From contig NZ_LN884299.1 of assembly GCF_001403875.1 (NCBI RefSeq), positions 3,262,547 through 3,326,546 of the forward strand: DNA of 64,000 bases, given 5' to 3'. Each line of letters begins with the position of its first letter. Position 1 is the first letter of the stretch. The notes under the pieces were generated by a model. That model worked only from the letters and a program-made list of their open reading frames with translations. It was not told the origin of the DNA and searched no databases. Source of the DNA: Paenibacillus ihumii (GTDB taxonomy: Bacteria > Bacillota > Bacilli > Paenibacillales > Paenibacillaceae). The translations under genes and the position numbers were made by a program. Shown piece after piece: positions 34,671-42,108 of this stretch.

Positions 34671-35606
34671 TTGAAAATTCGTCATGTTAAAGACGGCGTA
34701 TTTACAACGGTAGATGACGTGGAAGCAACGACTACAGCACCGGAGGAAGGCTTTTATTGGATCGATGCGGACGGTGAGGATCTCAGAATTCTGCAGCCGC
34801 TGTTCTCCCTGCATGATCTGGCCGTGGAGGATTGCTTGACGGAAGAGGAGCAGCGTCCGAAGATCGAAACGTATGACAACCATTATTTCATTGTTGTCAA
34901 CAGCATCCGCTTCGACGACGAGGAGATTTTTCTGCGGGCCCTGAATATTTTTCTCGGCCGGCATTATATCATCACCGTGACGAAGCAGAAGATCAATGAG
35001 CTGCGCGCCGTCAAACCGATATTGTGGGAGCAGGAAGTCAGCGAGCCCGACCGGTTCCTGTACCTGCTTATCGACCTCGTTGTAGACAACTATTTTACAG
35101 TCAGCGACCGGATCGAAGTGAAGATCGAGAAGCTGGAAGAGGACATCCTTATGCATACGAAGCGCTCTCACCTGAGCGAAATTATCGGTCTGCGAAGCGA
35201 AATATTATGGCTGAAAAAGATGCTTGGTCCGCAAAAGGAAGTTATCAATATTTTAAATAAAAAGGATTTGCGCCTGATCGATGATCAGCTTCAAAAATAT
35301 TTCAGCGACATTTACGAGAACGCCGTAAAAATCTCCGAGAACTTCGAGACGTTCCGGGAGCTGATGGGCAACTTGCGAGAGGCCTACCAGTCCTCGATCG
35401 CCAACAGGGCAAACGAGATTATGCGCGTGTTCACCGCCATCACGACCATCTTCATTCCTCTGACCCTGATAACCGGGATATACGGAATGAACTTCGACAA
35501 CATGCCCGAGCTGCATTGGAAATATTCTTATTATGTGGTGATCGGGATCATGGTCGTCCTTGGTGCCGGGATGTACTACCTGTTCCGTAAGCGGGACTGG
35601 ATTTGA
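34671..35606 (+). CDS. corA: CorA-type magnesium transporter
   Basis: The 311-residue protein has a large cytoplasmic N-terminal domain and two C-terminal transmembrane helices. The signature YGMNF lies after the first helix (ITTIFIPLTLITGIYGMNFDNMPEL), and the protein ends in a basic tail (RKRDWI). CorA forms pentamers that let Mg2+ (also Co2+ or Ni2+) in, gated by Mg2+ bound to the cytoplasmic domain. A TTG at 34671 is preferred since AAGGAG is ten bases upstream; an in-frame GTG at 34662 touches that site. It is a single gene with a promoter, a long leader and a terminator. Confidence 0.93.
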   Translation: MKIRHVKDGVFTTVDDVEATTTAPEEGFYWIDADGEDLRILQPLFSLHDLAVEDCLTEEEQRPKIETYDNHYFIVVNSIRFDDEEIFLRALNIFLGRHYIITVTKQKINELRAVKPILWEQEVSEPDRFLYLLIDLVVDNYFTVSDRIEVKIEKLEEDILMHTKRSHLSEIIGLRSEILWLKKMLGPQKEVINILNKKDLRLIDDQLQKYFSDIYENAVKISENFETFRELMGNLREAYQSSIANRANEIMRVFTAITTIFIPLTLITGIYGMNFDNMPELHWKYSYYVVIGIMVVLGAGMYYLFRKRDWI

Positions 35607-35611
35607 AGCTT

Positions 35612-35661
35612 AAAAAGGACGAAAGCCTCCGCAAGAGCCGGGGAATGCTTTCGTCCTTTTT
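35612..35661 (+). terminator. Terminator of corA
   Basis: AAAAAGGACGAAAGC pairs perfectly with GCTTTCGTCCTTTTT. It stands between converging corA and the HRDC gene and may serve both. Confidence 0.9.
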
Positions 35662-35667
35662 CTACGA

Positions 35668-36843
35668 TCAGGCTAAAAACTGCCGCTGATTTCGGTTCAT
35701 CCTCCAAAATGCCAATAGCCACGGCTCCTGCTTCATGAACAGATCAATCCGGCTAACCCGCATCGCGTACCGTGCTTCTGCCCCTGCGGTAACGAATTCG
35801 TATAAGGCGCAGGCGCTCATACAGCAATTCCCGATCCTCGGCTTCCGCCGCTTCCAGGCCATACACCCTCTGCGGTAACGAATTCGTATAAGGCGCAGGC
35901 GCTCATACAGCAATTCCCGATCCTCGGCTTCCGCCGCTTCCAGGCCATACACCCTCTGCAGCACCGGTTTGAGAAATGCATCCCCAAGCTCCTCATAGGC
36001 CTGCATAACGGCAGCCTGCTCTTCCTCCGGCATGGCCTGCAGCTCGTTCTTTACCAGCTGTTCCGTACTGTAACCGTCCTTCTCCAGCTCTTCGAGCATT
36101 TCAATCAAATCCCGGCGGCCCACAGCAACACGTTCTCGAATCTGTTCTACATCAAGCCCCTCGGCAATGCCTTCAAGCAGTTTGCGGCGTACGCTGTATC
36201 TCTCTGCTTCCACCCGCAGCTTCGCCTCCTTCTGCTTATACAGCCAGCACCGGAGCGTCTCCTGATCCACTGCTGCATCCACCCAATCCAGCGGGAATGA
36301 GGTCTTACGGTCGTGCTTCCGGGTGATCGCAAGCAGCTCGTCCCCGTAATCCGCCGCTTTATTCTGCCCTACCCCTGGAAGCAGCAGCAATTCTTCCACC
36401 GTATGCGGCAGAAATACGCTGATCAGCCGGAGGAGCCGATTGCTCGCAATGAGATACGCCGCCTTGCGCTCTGCCGCGGCTTTCTTCCTCCGCCAATTGC
36501 TCAGCTCGGTGTAGAGCGGCTCATTCTCGTTGCTCTCGCTATAACAGATCAGCTTCTGAGCGGTCATCGATTTGCCGCGGAGCTGCTCCTTATCCTCCCA
36601 AATTCCCTCGACCGTAGGCTGGAAGCCTTCCCCCAGCTTAATGACCAGACGATGGCGATAGACATGGAGCATCTCTGACCAGGAAGAGCCTTCATACCAT
36701 ATGTCCTCCTGCTCTCCGTCCGCTGTAGCCTCGTTCCAGCCCATGCGCCACAAGCTTTCTTCCTCTCCCATCCAGACCTGCGCGCTGCCGACAACCGCCC
36801 CGCCTTCCCGTTTCTCCAGACTGTTCAAAAATATGATCCTCAA
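35668..36843 (-). CDS. HRDC-domain protein with C-terminus altered by tandem duplication
   Basis: The protein of about 391 residues begins MRIIFLNSLEKREGG. It contains an HRDC helical domain (LYTELSNWRRKKAAAERKAAYLIASNRLLRLISVFLPHTVEELLLLPGVGQNKAADYGDELLAI as several segments near residues 155-220), a fold that aids nucleic-acid binding in RecQ helicases and RNase D. A helix-turn-helix-like segment (LDVEQIRERVAVGRRDLIEMLEEL) follows. No helicase or nuclease domain is seen. An 86-bp duplication near the 3' end (35784-35959) shifts the frame, replacing a short basic ending (RYRRGRSTVRDAG then stop) with about 68 other residues. The TTG at 36843 follows AGGAGGGGG by six bases. Confidence 0.7.
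   Translation of the reverse strand: MRIIFLNSLEKREGGAVVGSAQVWMGEEESLWRMGWNEATADGEQEDIWYEGSSWSEMLHVYRHRLVIKLGEGFQPTVEGIWEDKEQLRGKSMTAQKLICYSESNENEPLYTELSNWRRKKAAAERKAAYLIASNRLLRLISVFLPHTVEELLLLPGVGQNKAADYGDELLAITRKHDRKTSFPLDWVDAAVDQETLRCWLYKQKEAKLRVEAERYSVRRKLLEGIAEGLDVEQIRERVAVGRRDLIEMLEELEKDGYSTEQLVKNELQAMPEEEQAAVMQAYEELGDAFLKPVLQRVYGLEAAEAEDRELLYERLRLIRIRYRRGCMAWKRRKPRIGNCCMSACALYEFVTAGAEARYAMRVSRIDLFMKQEPWLLAFWRMNRNQRQFLA
35784..35959. repeat. 86-bp perfect tandem duplication
   Basis: Positions 35784-35873 and 35870-35959 are identical over 90 bases, giving a period of 86 with a four-base CTGC overlap at the joint. 86 is not a multiple of three, so the copy lying downstream on the minus strand is read in a second frame. 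Either recent slippage or an assembly error would explain it. Confidence 0.95.
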
Positions 36844-36913
36844 AGGATCCCCCTCCTTCATTATTCTCAGTAAATGAACGGCACTTCTAAGCTCATATTC
36901 CCGTGAACGCAAA

Positions 36914-36948
36914 AAGCACCCCTTCTGCAAAATACAGAAGAGGTGCTT
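36914..36948 (-). terminator. Leader terminator upstream of the HRDC gene
   Basis: AAGCACCCCTTCTG pairs with CAGAAGAGGTGCTT (one mismatch) and is followed on the minus strand by TTTTTGCG. It lies about 20 bases after the promoter start point and about 70 bases before the HRDC start codon, so it would attenuate that gene. Confidence 0.65.
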
Positions 36949-36974
36949 CCTCCATTCATATACTGTTATAACTA

Positions 36975-37002
36975 ATAATACCATTTTATATTTCGCTGTC
37001 AA
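36975..37002 (-). promoter_or_regulatory. Strong sigma-A promoter of the HRDC gene leader
   Basis: On the minus strand TTGACA (37002-36997), 16 bases and TATTAT (36980-36975) are close to consensus. A terminator hairpin follows within 30 bases of the -10 box. Confidence 0.7.
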
Positions 37003-37111
37003 TGCCTGTCATATTTTTTTCCATTAACCGCGAATATCCGCTATAATGACTAGGAGCAATAGATTAATTTTAAAGTAACTTCACGCACTAATCGTTCAAG
37101 GAGGCATATAA

Positions 37112-37414
37112 ATGACTGACCCGCACAAAGAGCTGGATTTCCTTTCCGACAGTACGGAAAGCACCTCCACTAGGTTCGTAACCTTTATCGGAGCATCCTT
37201 GAAGCGTTTCGATCTGGCCATCACTACAACGAACCGCTTCTACGGAAAAAAGCTCGTTACCGATTTGCAAAGCGGCAAGACGGCAATTCTGGGCACGGAT
37301 GACCTTGAGGAGGAAGGCTATCTGGAGCATGTCTATAAACTGGAGGAGGAGGAAGCCGAGGAGCTTAGAACATTCCTGTACCAGGTTGTAGGCGATGCTT
37401 ATTTCACAGACTAA
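37112..37414 (+). CDS. DUF3055 family protein
   Basis: This small acidic protein of 100 residues begins MTDPHKELDFLSDSTESTSTRF and continues RFDLAITTTNRFYGKKLVTDLQSGKTAILGTDDLEEEGYLEHVYKL in the conserved part. This looks like the DUF3055 family found in Bacillus and Paenibacillus, whose role is unknown. It has no signal or membrane segment, so it should be cytoplasmic. AAGGAGGC precedes the ATG by nine bases. It is a single gene ended by a strong terminator. Confidence 0.75.
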   Translation: MTDPHKELDFLSDSTESTSTRFVTFIGASLKRFDLAITTTNRFYGKKLVTDLQSGKTAILGTDDLEEEGYLEHVYKLEEEEAEELRTFLYQVVGDAYFTD

Positions 37415-37493
37415 GATGAATTATGCCCTGTCAAGGAAGCTCGATCAGGCCTGCCGGCTCCCCGTTGCAGATGGGATCGAGTGCTATATGGCT

Positions 37494-37529
37494 GGAGGCT
37501 TATCGCCAAATCTATTGCGATAAGCCTCC
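37494..37529 (+). terminator. Terminator of the DUF3055 gene
   Basis: GGAGGCTTATCGC pairs with GCGATAAGCCTCC, followed by TTTTATTTT. Confidence 0.85.
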
Positions 37530-37540
37530 TTTTATTTTGC

Positions 37541-38647
37541 TTACTTATTCAAATTTGCGCCGAATACAAGGATATTGCTGAGATGCCGCCCGGCAGTGGT
37601 CAGCATTTTGCCTCCGCCATAAAGAGCAGAGGAGGCCCCGCCGTCCAAATTCATTGCCTGCTTCGCGCCCAGCGCCTTCATGATCTCCGCCCATTGCTTC
37701 ATTGTGGCTCCCGGCACGGTGGCCAGCATAATCGAGCCGTCCTGCATAATGGCGATACCGCTGCGGGCTGCCGAGCTCGTCAGGATTTTAGCGTCATGGA
37801 AGCCCTCGGCAGCCGCATTCAAAGCGACCTTGCTGTCCTTCACCAGACGAGGACCGGCGCCGACAGCGGCAACGACGTCTTCCCATTCCGGCAGCAGTTC
37901 ACCTTGAGGATTCTTGTAGCTGAGCTTCAGCTCTACCTCGCTTCCAACGGCAAAACGTTCTGCCGAGCTCTTCTCCGTTCCGGTAAAGACAAGCACATAC
38001 CCGTTCTTCGGTATGGAAGCATTGGCATTCACTTCATTCCCGACCACCCTGCCGTCCTCTACCGTAACGGCCAATCCTCCAGAGAAGCCGACCTTGCTTC
38101 CGCGGGCAGGGGTAAACATAATGCTGGTGCTGCTGCCCGCAAGCGGCACCCGGTTCATAAAGGTCGCATACCAGCCTCTGGACTTGCCTTCCGGAGAAAC
38201 GACCGTCCCGGTAATGGAAATGCGCAGCTCATCCATGATGGCCGTGCCGTCCTTCTTAAAACCGATCGTCGTGCCGTTTCCGCCTTTATGCATCACTTCT
38301 TCTCCCGCGATAAGCGTGCCGTAAGGATCCGGCGGCCCCCCGTAGGCCTCAAAAAAAGCCCCGTTGATCGCAGCCTCGGCCCGGTAGCCCTTCACGATAG
38401 AAGCAAAATCCTCCGTGCTGCCGACCTGTCTCTTAGCCAGCCCTACCGTGACTGGAGTCCCTTTCGGGATACGGACGGTTTGCACGGTAAAGCTCTTTTT
38501 CCCGACCTTCACTTTCTTCGTCTCCGTCTTGATGCCTGATGTCTGGGCGGCGGCTGCAGCGCTTCCCCCGCTGAACGTCAGCACGCCAGCAAGAACGGAA
38601 CCCGCAAGAACCATAGACAGCCATTTTCGCCAATGATGCTTACTCAT
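37541..38647 (-). CDS. Secreted phosphodiester glycosidase family protein (second copy)
   Basis: The 368-residue precursor has a signal peptide (WRKWLSMVLAGSVLAGVLTF, cleavage near AAAAA) and then a phosphodiester glycosidase/NAGPA domain with AAINGAFFEAYGGPPDPYGTLI, VGAGPRLVKDSKVAL and the signature MNLDGGGSSALYGGGKML. It should act outside the cell on sugar phosphodiesters, perhaps wall polymers. The ATG at 38647 overlaps the 3' end of the upstream exonuclease gene by eight bases, so translation is coupled. It shares the domain, but little else, with the protein at 2355-3422. Confidence 0.82.
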   Translation of the reverse strand: MSKHHWRKWLSMVLAGSVLAGVLTFSGGSAAAAAQTSGIKTETKKVKVGKKSFTVQTVRIPKGTPVTVGLAKRQVGSTEDFASIVKGYRAEAAINGAFFEAYGGPPDPYGTLIAGEEVMHKGGNGTTIGFKKDGTAIMDELRISITGTVVSPEGKSRGWYATFMNRVPLAGSSTSIMFTPARGSKVGFSGGLAVTVEDGRVVGNEVNANASIPKNGYVLVFTGTEKSSAERFAVGSEVELKLSYKNPQGELLPEWEDVVAAVGAGPRLVKDSKVALNAAAEGFHDAKILTSSAARSGIAIMQDGSIMLATVPGATMKQWAEIMKALGAKQAMNLDGGASSALYGGGKMLTTAGRHLSNILVFGANLNK

Positions 38648-39539
38648 TTGTTGCAGCCACTCCCATCCAGTTGATGATGCTCGCCATTTCCAGCTCTTCA
38701 AATTTGGCGGCAACCTGAGCCTGATTCACTTCGAAGCGGCAGGCCTCCTGATCGCATTCGAGCTCTACGTCGCAGCGGATCTCCGCTAGCTGCCTGGACA
38801 GATGCAGCATGTCGAGGTCAGCCTCAATCTTGGCCCGAATCGACTTGGACAGTTTGTCCAGGTTGCCCAGAATCCCCTCTACCGATCCATATTCCCATAC
38901 CAGCTTCAGAGCGGTCTTCTCGCCGATGCCGCGAACCCCTGGATAATTGTCGCTGGCATCTCCCATCAATCCCTTTAAATCCACGATTTGGGCGGGCGTC
39001 AGCTGCTTCTCCTCGAATAAGCTTTGCGGGGTATACACGCTATAATTGCCATGGCCTTTTCTCATGATGATTACGCTGGTCGCCTCGTTTACCAATTGGA
39101 GCATATCATGATCGCCCGTCAATATATACACGTTCATATGCCCGCCAAAGCGCGCAGCCAAAGTGCCGATACAGTCATCGGCCTCATAGCCTGCAGCGCT
39201 GACGTTCGGTATTCCCAGGCTGTCCATCACCTCCTGAATGACCGCAAATTGCGGAATCAGATCGTCTGGAGCCTCCGAGCGGTTGCCTTTGTACGCCGTA
39301 AATTGCTCCGTCCGAAACGTCTTGCTGCCGAGATCCCAGCAGCAGGCGATATGGGTGGGTTGGAATTTCTGTACGGCATCCCAGAAATATCTCATGAAGC
39401 CGTATACCGCATTCGTCGGCAGTCCGGCTTTCGTTCTGCGAATATAGCCTGTAGCGGCCGAGGCATAATAGGCTCGAAACATCAGGGCCATGCCATCCAC
39501 CAGCATAATGCTGTCTCTACCATTCGGTGTATCTGTCAA
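38640..39539 (-). CDS. 5'-3' exonuclease, YpcP/ExoA type
   Basis: The 299-residue protein equals the 5' nuclease domain of DNA polymerase I without the polymerase. It shows LVDGMALMFRAYY, HIACCWDLGSKTFRTEQFTAYKGNR, AAGYEADDCIGTLAARFGG with metal-binding acids, ILTGDHDMLQLV, and the helix-hairpin-helix LKGLMGDASDNYPGVRGIGEKTALKLV. YpcP of B. subtilis is such a stand-alone flap nuclease that removes RNA primers. A TTG start follows GGGAGAG by four to five bases. It is 29 bases after an ArsC-like gene and overlaps the glycosidase gene. Confidence 0.93.
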   Translation of the reverse strand: MTDTPNGRDSIMLVDGMALMFRAYYASAATGYIRRTKAGLPTNAVYGFMRYFWDAVQKFQPTHIACCWDLGSKTFRTEQFTAYKGNRSEAPDDLIPQFAVIQEVMDSLGIPNVSAAGYEADDCIGTLAARFGGHMNVYILTGDHDMLQLVNEATSVIIMRKGHGNYSVYTPQSLFEEKQLTPAQIVDLKGLMGDASDNYPGVRGIGEKTALKLVWEYGSVEGILGNLDKLSKSIRAKIEADLDMLHLSRQLAEIRCDVELECDQEACRFEVNQAQVAAKFEELEMASIINWMGVAATNE

Positions 39540-39568
39540 TTTACTCTCTCCCTGCCTCTAGATTGGCG

Positions 39569-39931
39569 CTATTTGCCCCATACCCGTTCAAATTCCTCGG
39601 CCTTGAAGCCCACTGTAACCCGCTGTCCATCACTCACGAGGGGCCTCTTAATCAGCATGCCGTTAGAGGACAGCAATGCGATTTGTTCCTCTCGGGACAT
39701 CCCCGGCAGCTTGTCCTTTAATCCTTCCTGCCGGTATACCTCGCCGGACGTATTAAAAAACTTCTTCAGTTCAAGTCCGCTTCGCTCAATCCAAGCGGAC
39801 AGCTCCTTAACATCTGGAGGAGAGTCCTTAATATGGCGCAGCTCCAATTCATGCCCTTGTCCTTCCAGCCACTTGACTGCGTTACGGCAGGTGCCGCATT
39901 TCGGATATTGATAAACAATCAGCTTGCTCAT
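39569..39931 (-). CDS. ArsC/Spx-family protein (YusI-like)
   Basis: The 120-residue thioredoxin-fold protein has YQYPKCGTCRNAVKWLEGQG with a CxxC pair near residue 12. It also has FFNTSGEVYRQEGLKDKL and a RPLVSDGQRVTVGF ending with the conserved RP. The ArsC family includes arsenate reductases, Spx and MgsR regulators, and YffB/YusI proteins of unclear role. Length and the FFNTSG pattern fit the YusI group better than Spx. AGGAGGATGAATAG lies upstream. No arsenic genes are near, so an arsenate role is not supported. Confidence 0.8.
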   Translation of the reverse strand: MSKLIVYQYPKCGTCRNAVKWLEGQGHELELRHIKDSPPDVKELSAWIERSGLELKKFFNTSGEVYRQEGLKDKLPGMSREEQIALLSSNGMLIKRPLVSDGQRVTVGFKAEEFERVWGK

Positions 39932-40012
39932 TTCTATTCATCCTCCTAATCCAATTCAAATCAAAGGTATTGCAAATAGCCGCCGGGGACCGTGACAGCC
40001 GCTGGGCAGGCT

Positions 40013-40981
40013 TCAAATCATAGCGGTCAAAGCCTGCTCCAGACACTGCATATCCGGCGGGAATGGCGCATGGAAGACCATATGCTCCCCGGTTAACGGA
40101 TGGCGAAAGGCCAGCTCGGAGGCATGCAGAGCCTGGCGCTGAATCAGAGCATCCAGAGTCCTGTCCTGAACAGCTACACGCGCTTCTGTGTCCCCTTCCT
40201 CCGGATTGTCCGGAAAGCGATATAGCTTGTCCCCGATAAGCGGGTGTCCGATCGAGGTCATATGCACCCGGATCTGATGCGTCCGGCCCGTTCCAAGCCG
40301 CAGCTCAACCTTAGAGGCCGGACCCATCCCCCGGATAGTGGCATAATAGGTGAGGGCCGGGTAACCAGCAGGGGTGACAATCCGGCGATGCGGCTCCTCC
40401 GGATCACGATCAATCGGCCCTTCAATCGTTCCTTTCAGCGGCTCAGGAGTTCCATGCACGAACGCCACATATTTCTTATCTACCTGCCCCGCGATCATCT
40501 GCTCGGAAATATGCTGATGCACGTAAGCGTTCTTGGCAATGGCCAGCACGCCGCTCGTCTCCTGATCCAGACGATGCACCGGCCTGAAGCGGAACATCTC
40601 GCCCTTTTCCCGCCAATAATGGACGACCCCATTCGCCAAGGTATCGGTATAATGCCCGTGCGTCGGATGAACGATGATTCCCGGCGACTTATTAACGATT
40701 AGCAGAGCATCATCCTCATAAATACAATCGAAAGGAATCGGCTGCGGCAGGATATCCTCAGACGTCTCCTTCTCCAGAGAAATCGCGGCTATATCCCCGG
40801 TCTTCACCGGTACGCTGATGTACACCCTTTCTCCGTTCAGCGTAATTCCCTTCTCCGTAAGCTTCAGTCTCGACATCAGCTTCCTGGATACGCCAAGCCG
40901 CCTCTGCAGCACCTTCTTGAGCTGCCAGCCTGCCTCCTCCTCCGTTACTACAAATACAATCGGGTCATAATATTGAGTCAT
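40013..40981 (-). CDS. RluA-family pseudouridine synthase
   Basis: The 322-residue protein has an N-terminal S4-like region (KKVLQRRLGVSRKLMSRLKLTEKGITLNGERV) and the RluA catalytic core. Motif II HRLDQETSGVLAIAKN contains the catalytic Asp, and RLGTGRTHQIRVHMTSIGHPLIGDKLY lies further on. It isomerises uridine to pseudouridine in rRNA or tRNA; the target (RluD, RluC or TruC type) cannot be told here. Its ATG overlaps the stop codon of the cobalamin adenosyltransferase gene (ATGA), so both are translated together. Confidence 0.9.
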   Translation of the reverse strand: MTQYYDPIVFVVTEEEAGWQLKKVLQRRLGVSRKLMSRLKLTEKGITLNGERVYISVPVKTGDIAAISLEKETSEDILPQPIPFDCIYEDDALLIVNKSPGIIVHPTHGHYTDTLANGVVHYWREKGEMFRFRPVHRLDQETSGVLAIAKNAYVHQHISEQMIAGQVDKKYVAFVHGTPEPLKGTIEGPIDRDPEEPHRRIVTPAGYPALTYYATIRGMGPASKVELRLGTGRTHQIRVHMTSIGHPLIGDKLYRFPDNPEEGDTEARVAVQDRTLDALIQRQALHASELAFRHPLTGEHMVFHAPFPPDMQCLEQALTAMI

Positions 40982-41547
40982 GATTTTCGACCGAACACCT
41001 TCGCACTGCGGACATATTCCGTATCCTCGACCTGCAGAAGGGCGTTTGCCGCACGAGCTGCAGCGAAGAAGTAATCGGACAGCCGATTCAAATAAGTAAG
41101 CACTTCGGGATTGATCTCATGCTCTCTGCCCAGAGTAACGGTTCTGCGCTCGGCACGGCGGCATATTGTCCGGCACACATGCAGCGCGGCGGCCAAAGGG
41201 CTCCCTCCAGGCAAAATGAACTTCTCTAGCGGCGGGTTGCTGCTTTCGTGGCGGTCGATCCATGCTTCCAGCCGTTCAGCCAGCTCCGCCCCGACTTTAT
41301 ACCGATCCTCGCTCAGCCTGGCATAAGCCAAATCAGATCCGCAATCGAACAGCTCATGCTGAATCTGCAGCAGCTCTGCCTTTAGATCAGCGAATGCTTC
41401 GGAATCCATCAGGCTGGCAGCTTGCCCGACAAAACTGTTGAGCTCATCGATGGTTCCATAGGCCTCGATCCGCGTATCATCCTTGTCTACTCTGCCCCCG
41501 ATGATGGAGGTCTGTCCCGTATCGCCGCTTCTTGTATATAAATTCAC
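40978..41547 (-). CDS. Cob(I)yrinic acid a,c-diamide adenosyltransferase, PduO type
   Basis: The 189-residue protein matches PduO-type ATP:cob(I)alamin adenosyltransferases: LYTRSGDTGQTSIIGG at the start forms the ATP loop, then EAYGTIDELNSFVGQ and CRTICRRAERRTVTLG with the conserved RRAER, and YLNRLSDYFFAAARAAN near the end. It forms trimers that make adenosylcobalamin. A GTG at 41547 is chosen because GGAGG lies six bases upstream. It heads a short operon with the pseudouridine synthase. Confidence 0.92.
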   Translation of the reverse strand: MNLYTRSGDTGQTSIIGGRVDKDDTRIEAYGTIDELNSFVGQAASLMDSEAFADLKAELLQIQHELFDCGSDLAYARLSEDRYKVGAELAERLEAWIDRHESSNPPLEKFILPGGSPLAAALHVCRTICRRAERRTVTLGREHEINPEVLTYLNRLSDYFFAAARAANALLQVEDTEYVRSAKVFGRKS

Positions 41548-41660
41548 CTTGCATCCTCCATTCACCAATATTCCTTTTACACATCAAATTGATATATGTC
41601 CAATATACCATAAATCGCTCTGACGATCTGGCCCCAGGCTTCCTAATGCAGGAAAGTAAA

Positions 41661-41688
41661 AGAGGGAATCCGTAAGCGGATCCCCTCT
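41661..41688 (-). terminator. Terminator of the Spo0E-like gene
   Basis: AGAGGGAATCCG pairs with CGGATCCCCTCT (one mismatch) and is followed by TTTTAC on the minus strand, 32 bases past the stop. Confidence 0.8.
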
Positions 41689-41720
41689 GTGCGCAGGATA
41701 CTATCGATTAACGAGCCGGA

Positions 41721-41984
41721 TTATTTCGCTTTCTGGCTCTTCATAAATTCATTAATCTTCAAATCAAGCAAACTGCTGATTTCGATGACAATTTCCGAGG
41801 TAAAAGACTTCTCCTCTAGAAAAATTTCTTCCATTCTAGCACGGAGCAGTTGGATTTCATCCTCCAATGTCAATGCTTGTGGTGATATCGTCCGGCCTTC
41901 TTCGTCCATCCATTGATTCGTCTCACTGCCTTCAGCAATATAACCGCCTGTCTCGTACGGCATGTTGTATTCACCACAAAACAA
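41721..41984 (-). CDS. Spo0E-like aspartyl-phosphate phosphatase
   Basis: The 87-residue protein has a polar N-terminus and a C-terminal two-helix Spo0E domain (LEDEIQLLRARMEEIFLEEKSFTSEIVIEISSLLDLKINEFMK). Its S-x-x-L-D-x-x-I motif is the mark of phosphatases that remove phosphate from Spo0A~P to hold back sporulation. A TTG at 41984 lies seven bases after GGAGGG and is the best start; Spo0E members are usually 50-90 residues, which fits. It is a single gene with a near-consensus -10 box. Confidence 0.75.
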   Translation of the reverse strand: MFCGEYNMPYETGGYIAEGSETNQWMDEEGRTISPQALTLEDEIQLLRARMEEIFLEEKSFTSEIVIEISSLLDLKINEFMKSQKAK

Positions 41985-42026
41985 AAGATATCCCTCCCTG
42001 AGAAACTCAACCTCTTCCAAAATCAA

Positions 42027-42056
42027 ATTATAACATGATTATTGGACAACGATCAA
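42027..42056 (-). promoter_or_regulatory. Sigma-A promoter of the Spo0E-like gene
   Basis: On the minus strand TTGATC (42056-42051), 18 bases and a consensus TATAAT (42032-42027) lie about 40 bases before the start codon. Confidence 0.65.
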
Positions 42057-42108
42057 ATAATAAATGAAAGTTCTGGCAAATACCTCCATTTACATGTTCC
42101 TCGGAAGC

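Noticed and set aside
36885-36950. 20-residue leader peptide beginning ATGGAGGAAGC in the HRDC leader
   Set aside because: There is no ribosome site before its ATG and it runs through the terminator stem, so coding is unlikely.
39024-39911. 295-residue plus-strand frame
   Set aside because: It is antisense to the exonuclease and ArsC-like genes, which have clear motifs; the frame has no family-like sequence and reflects high-GC codon bias.
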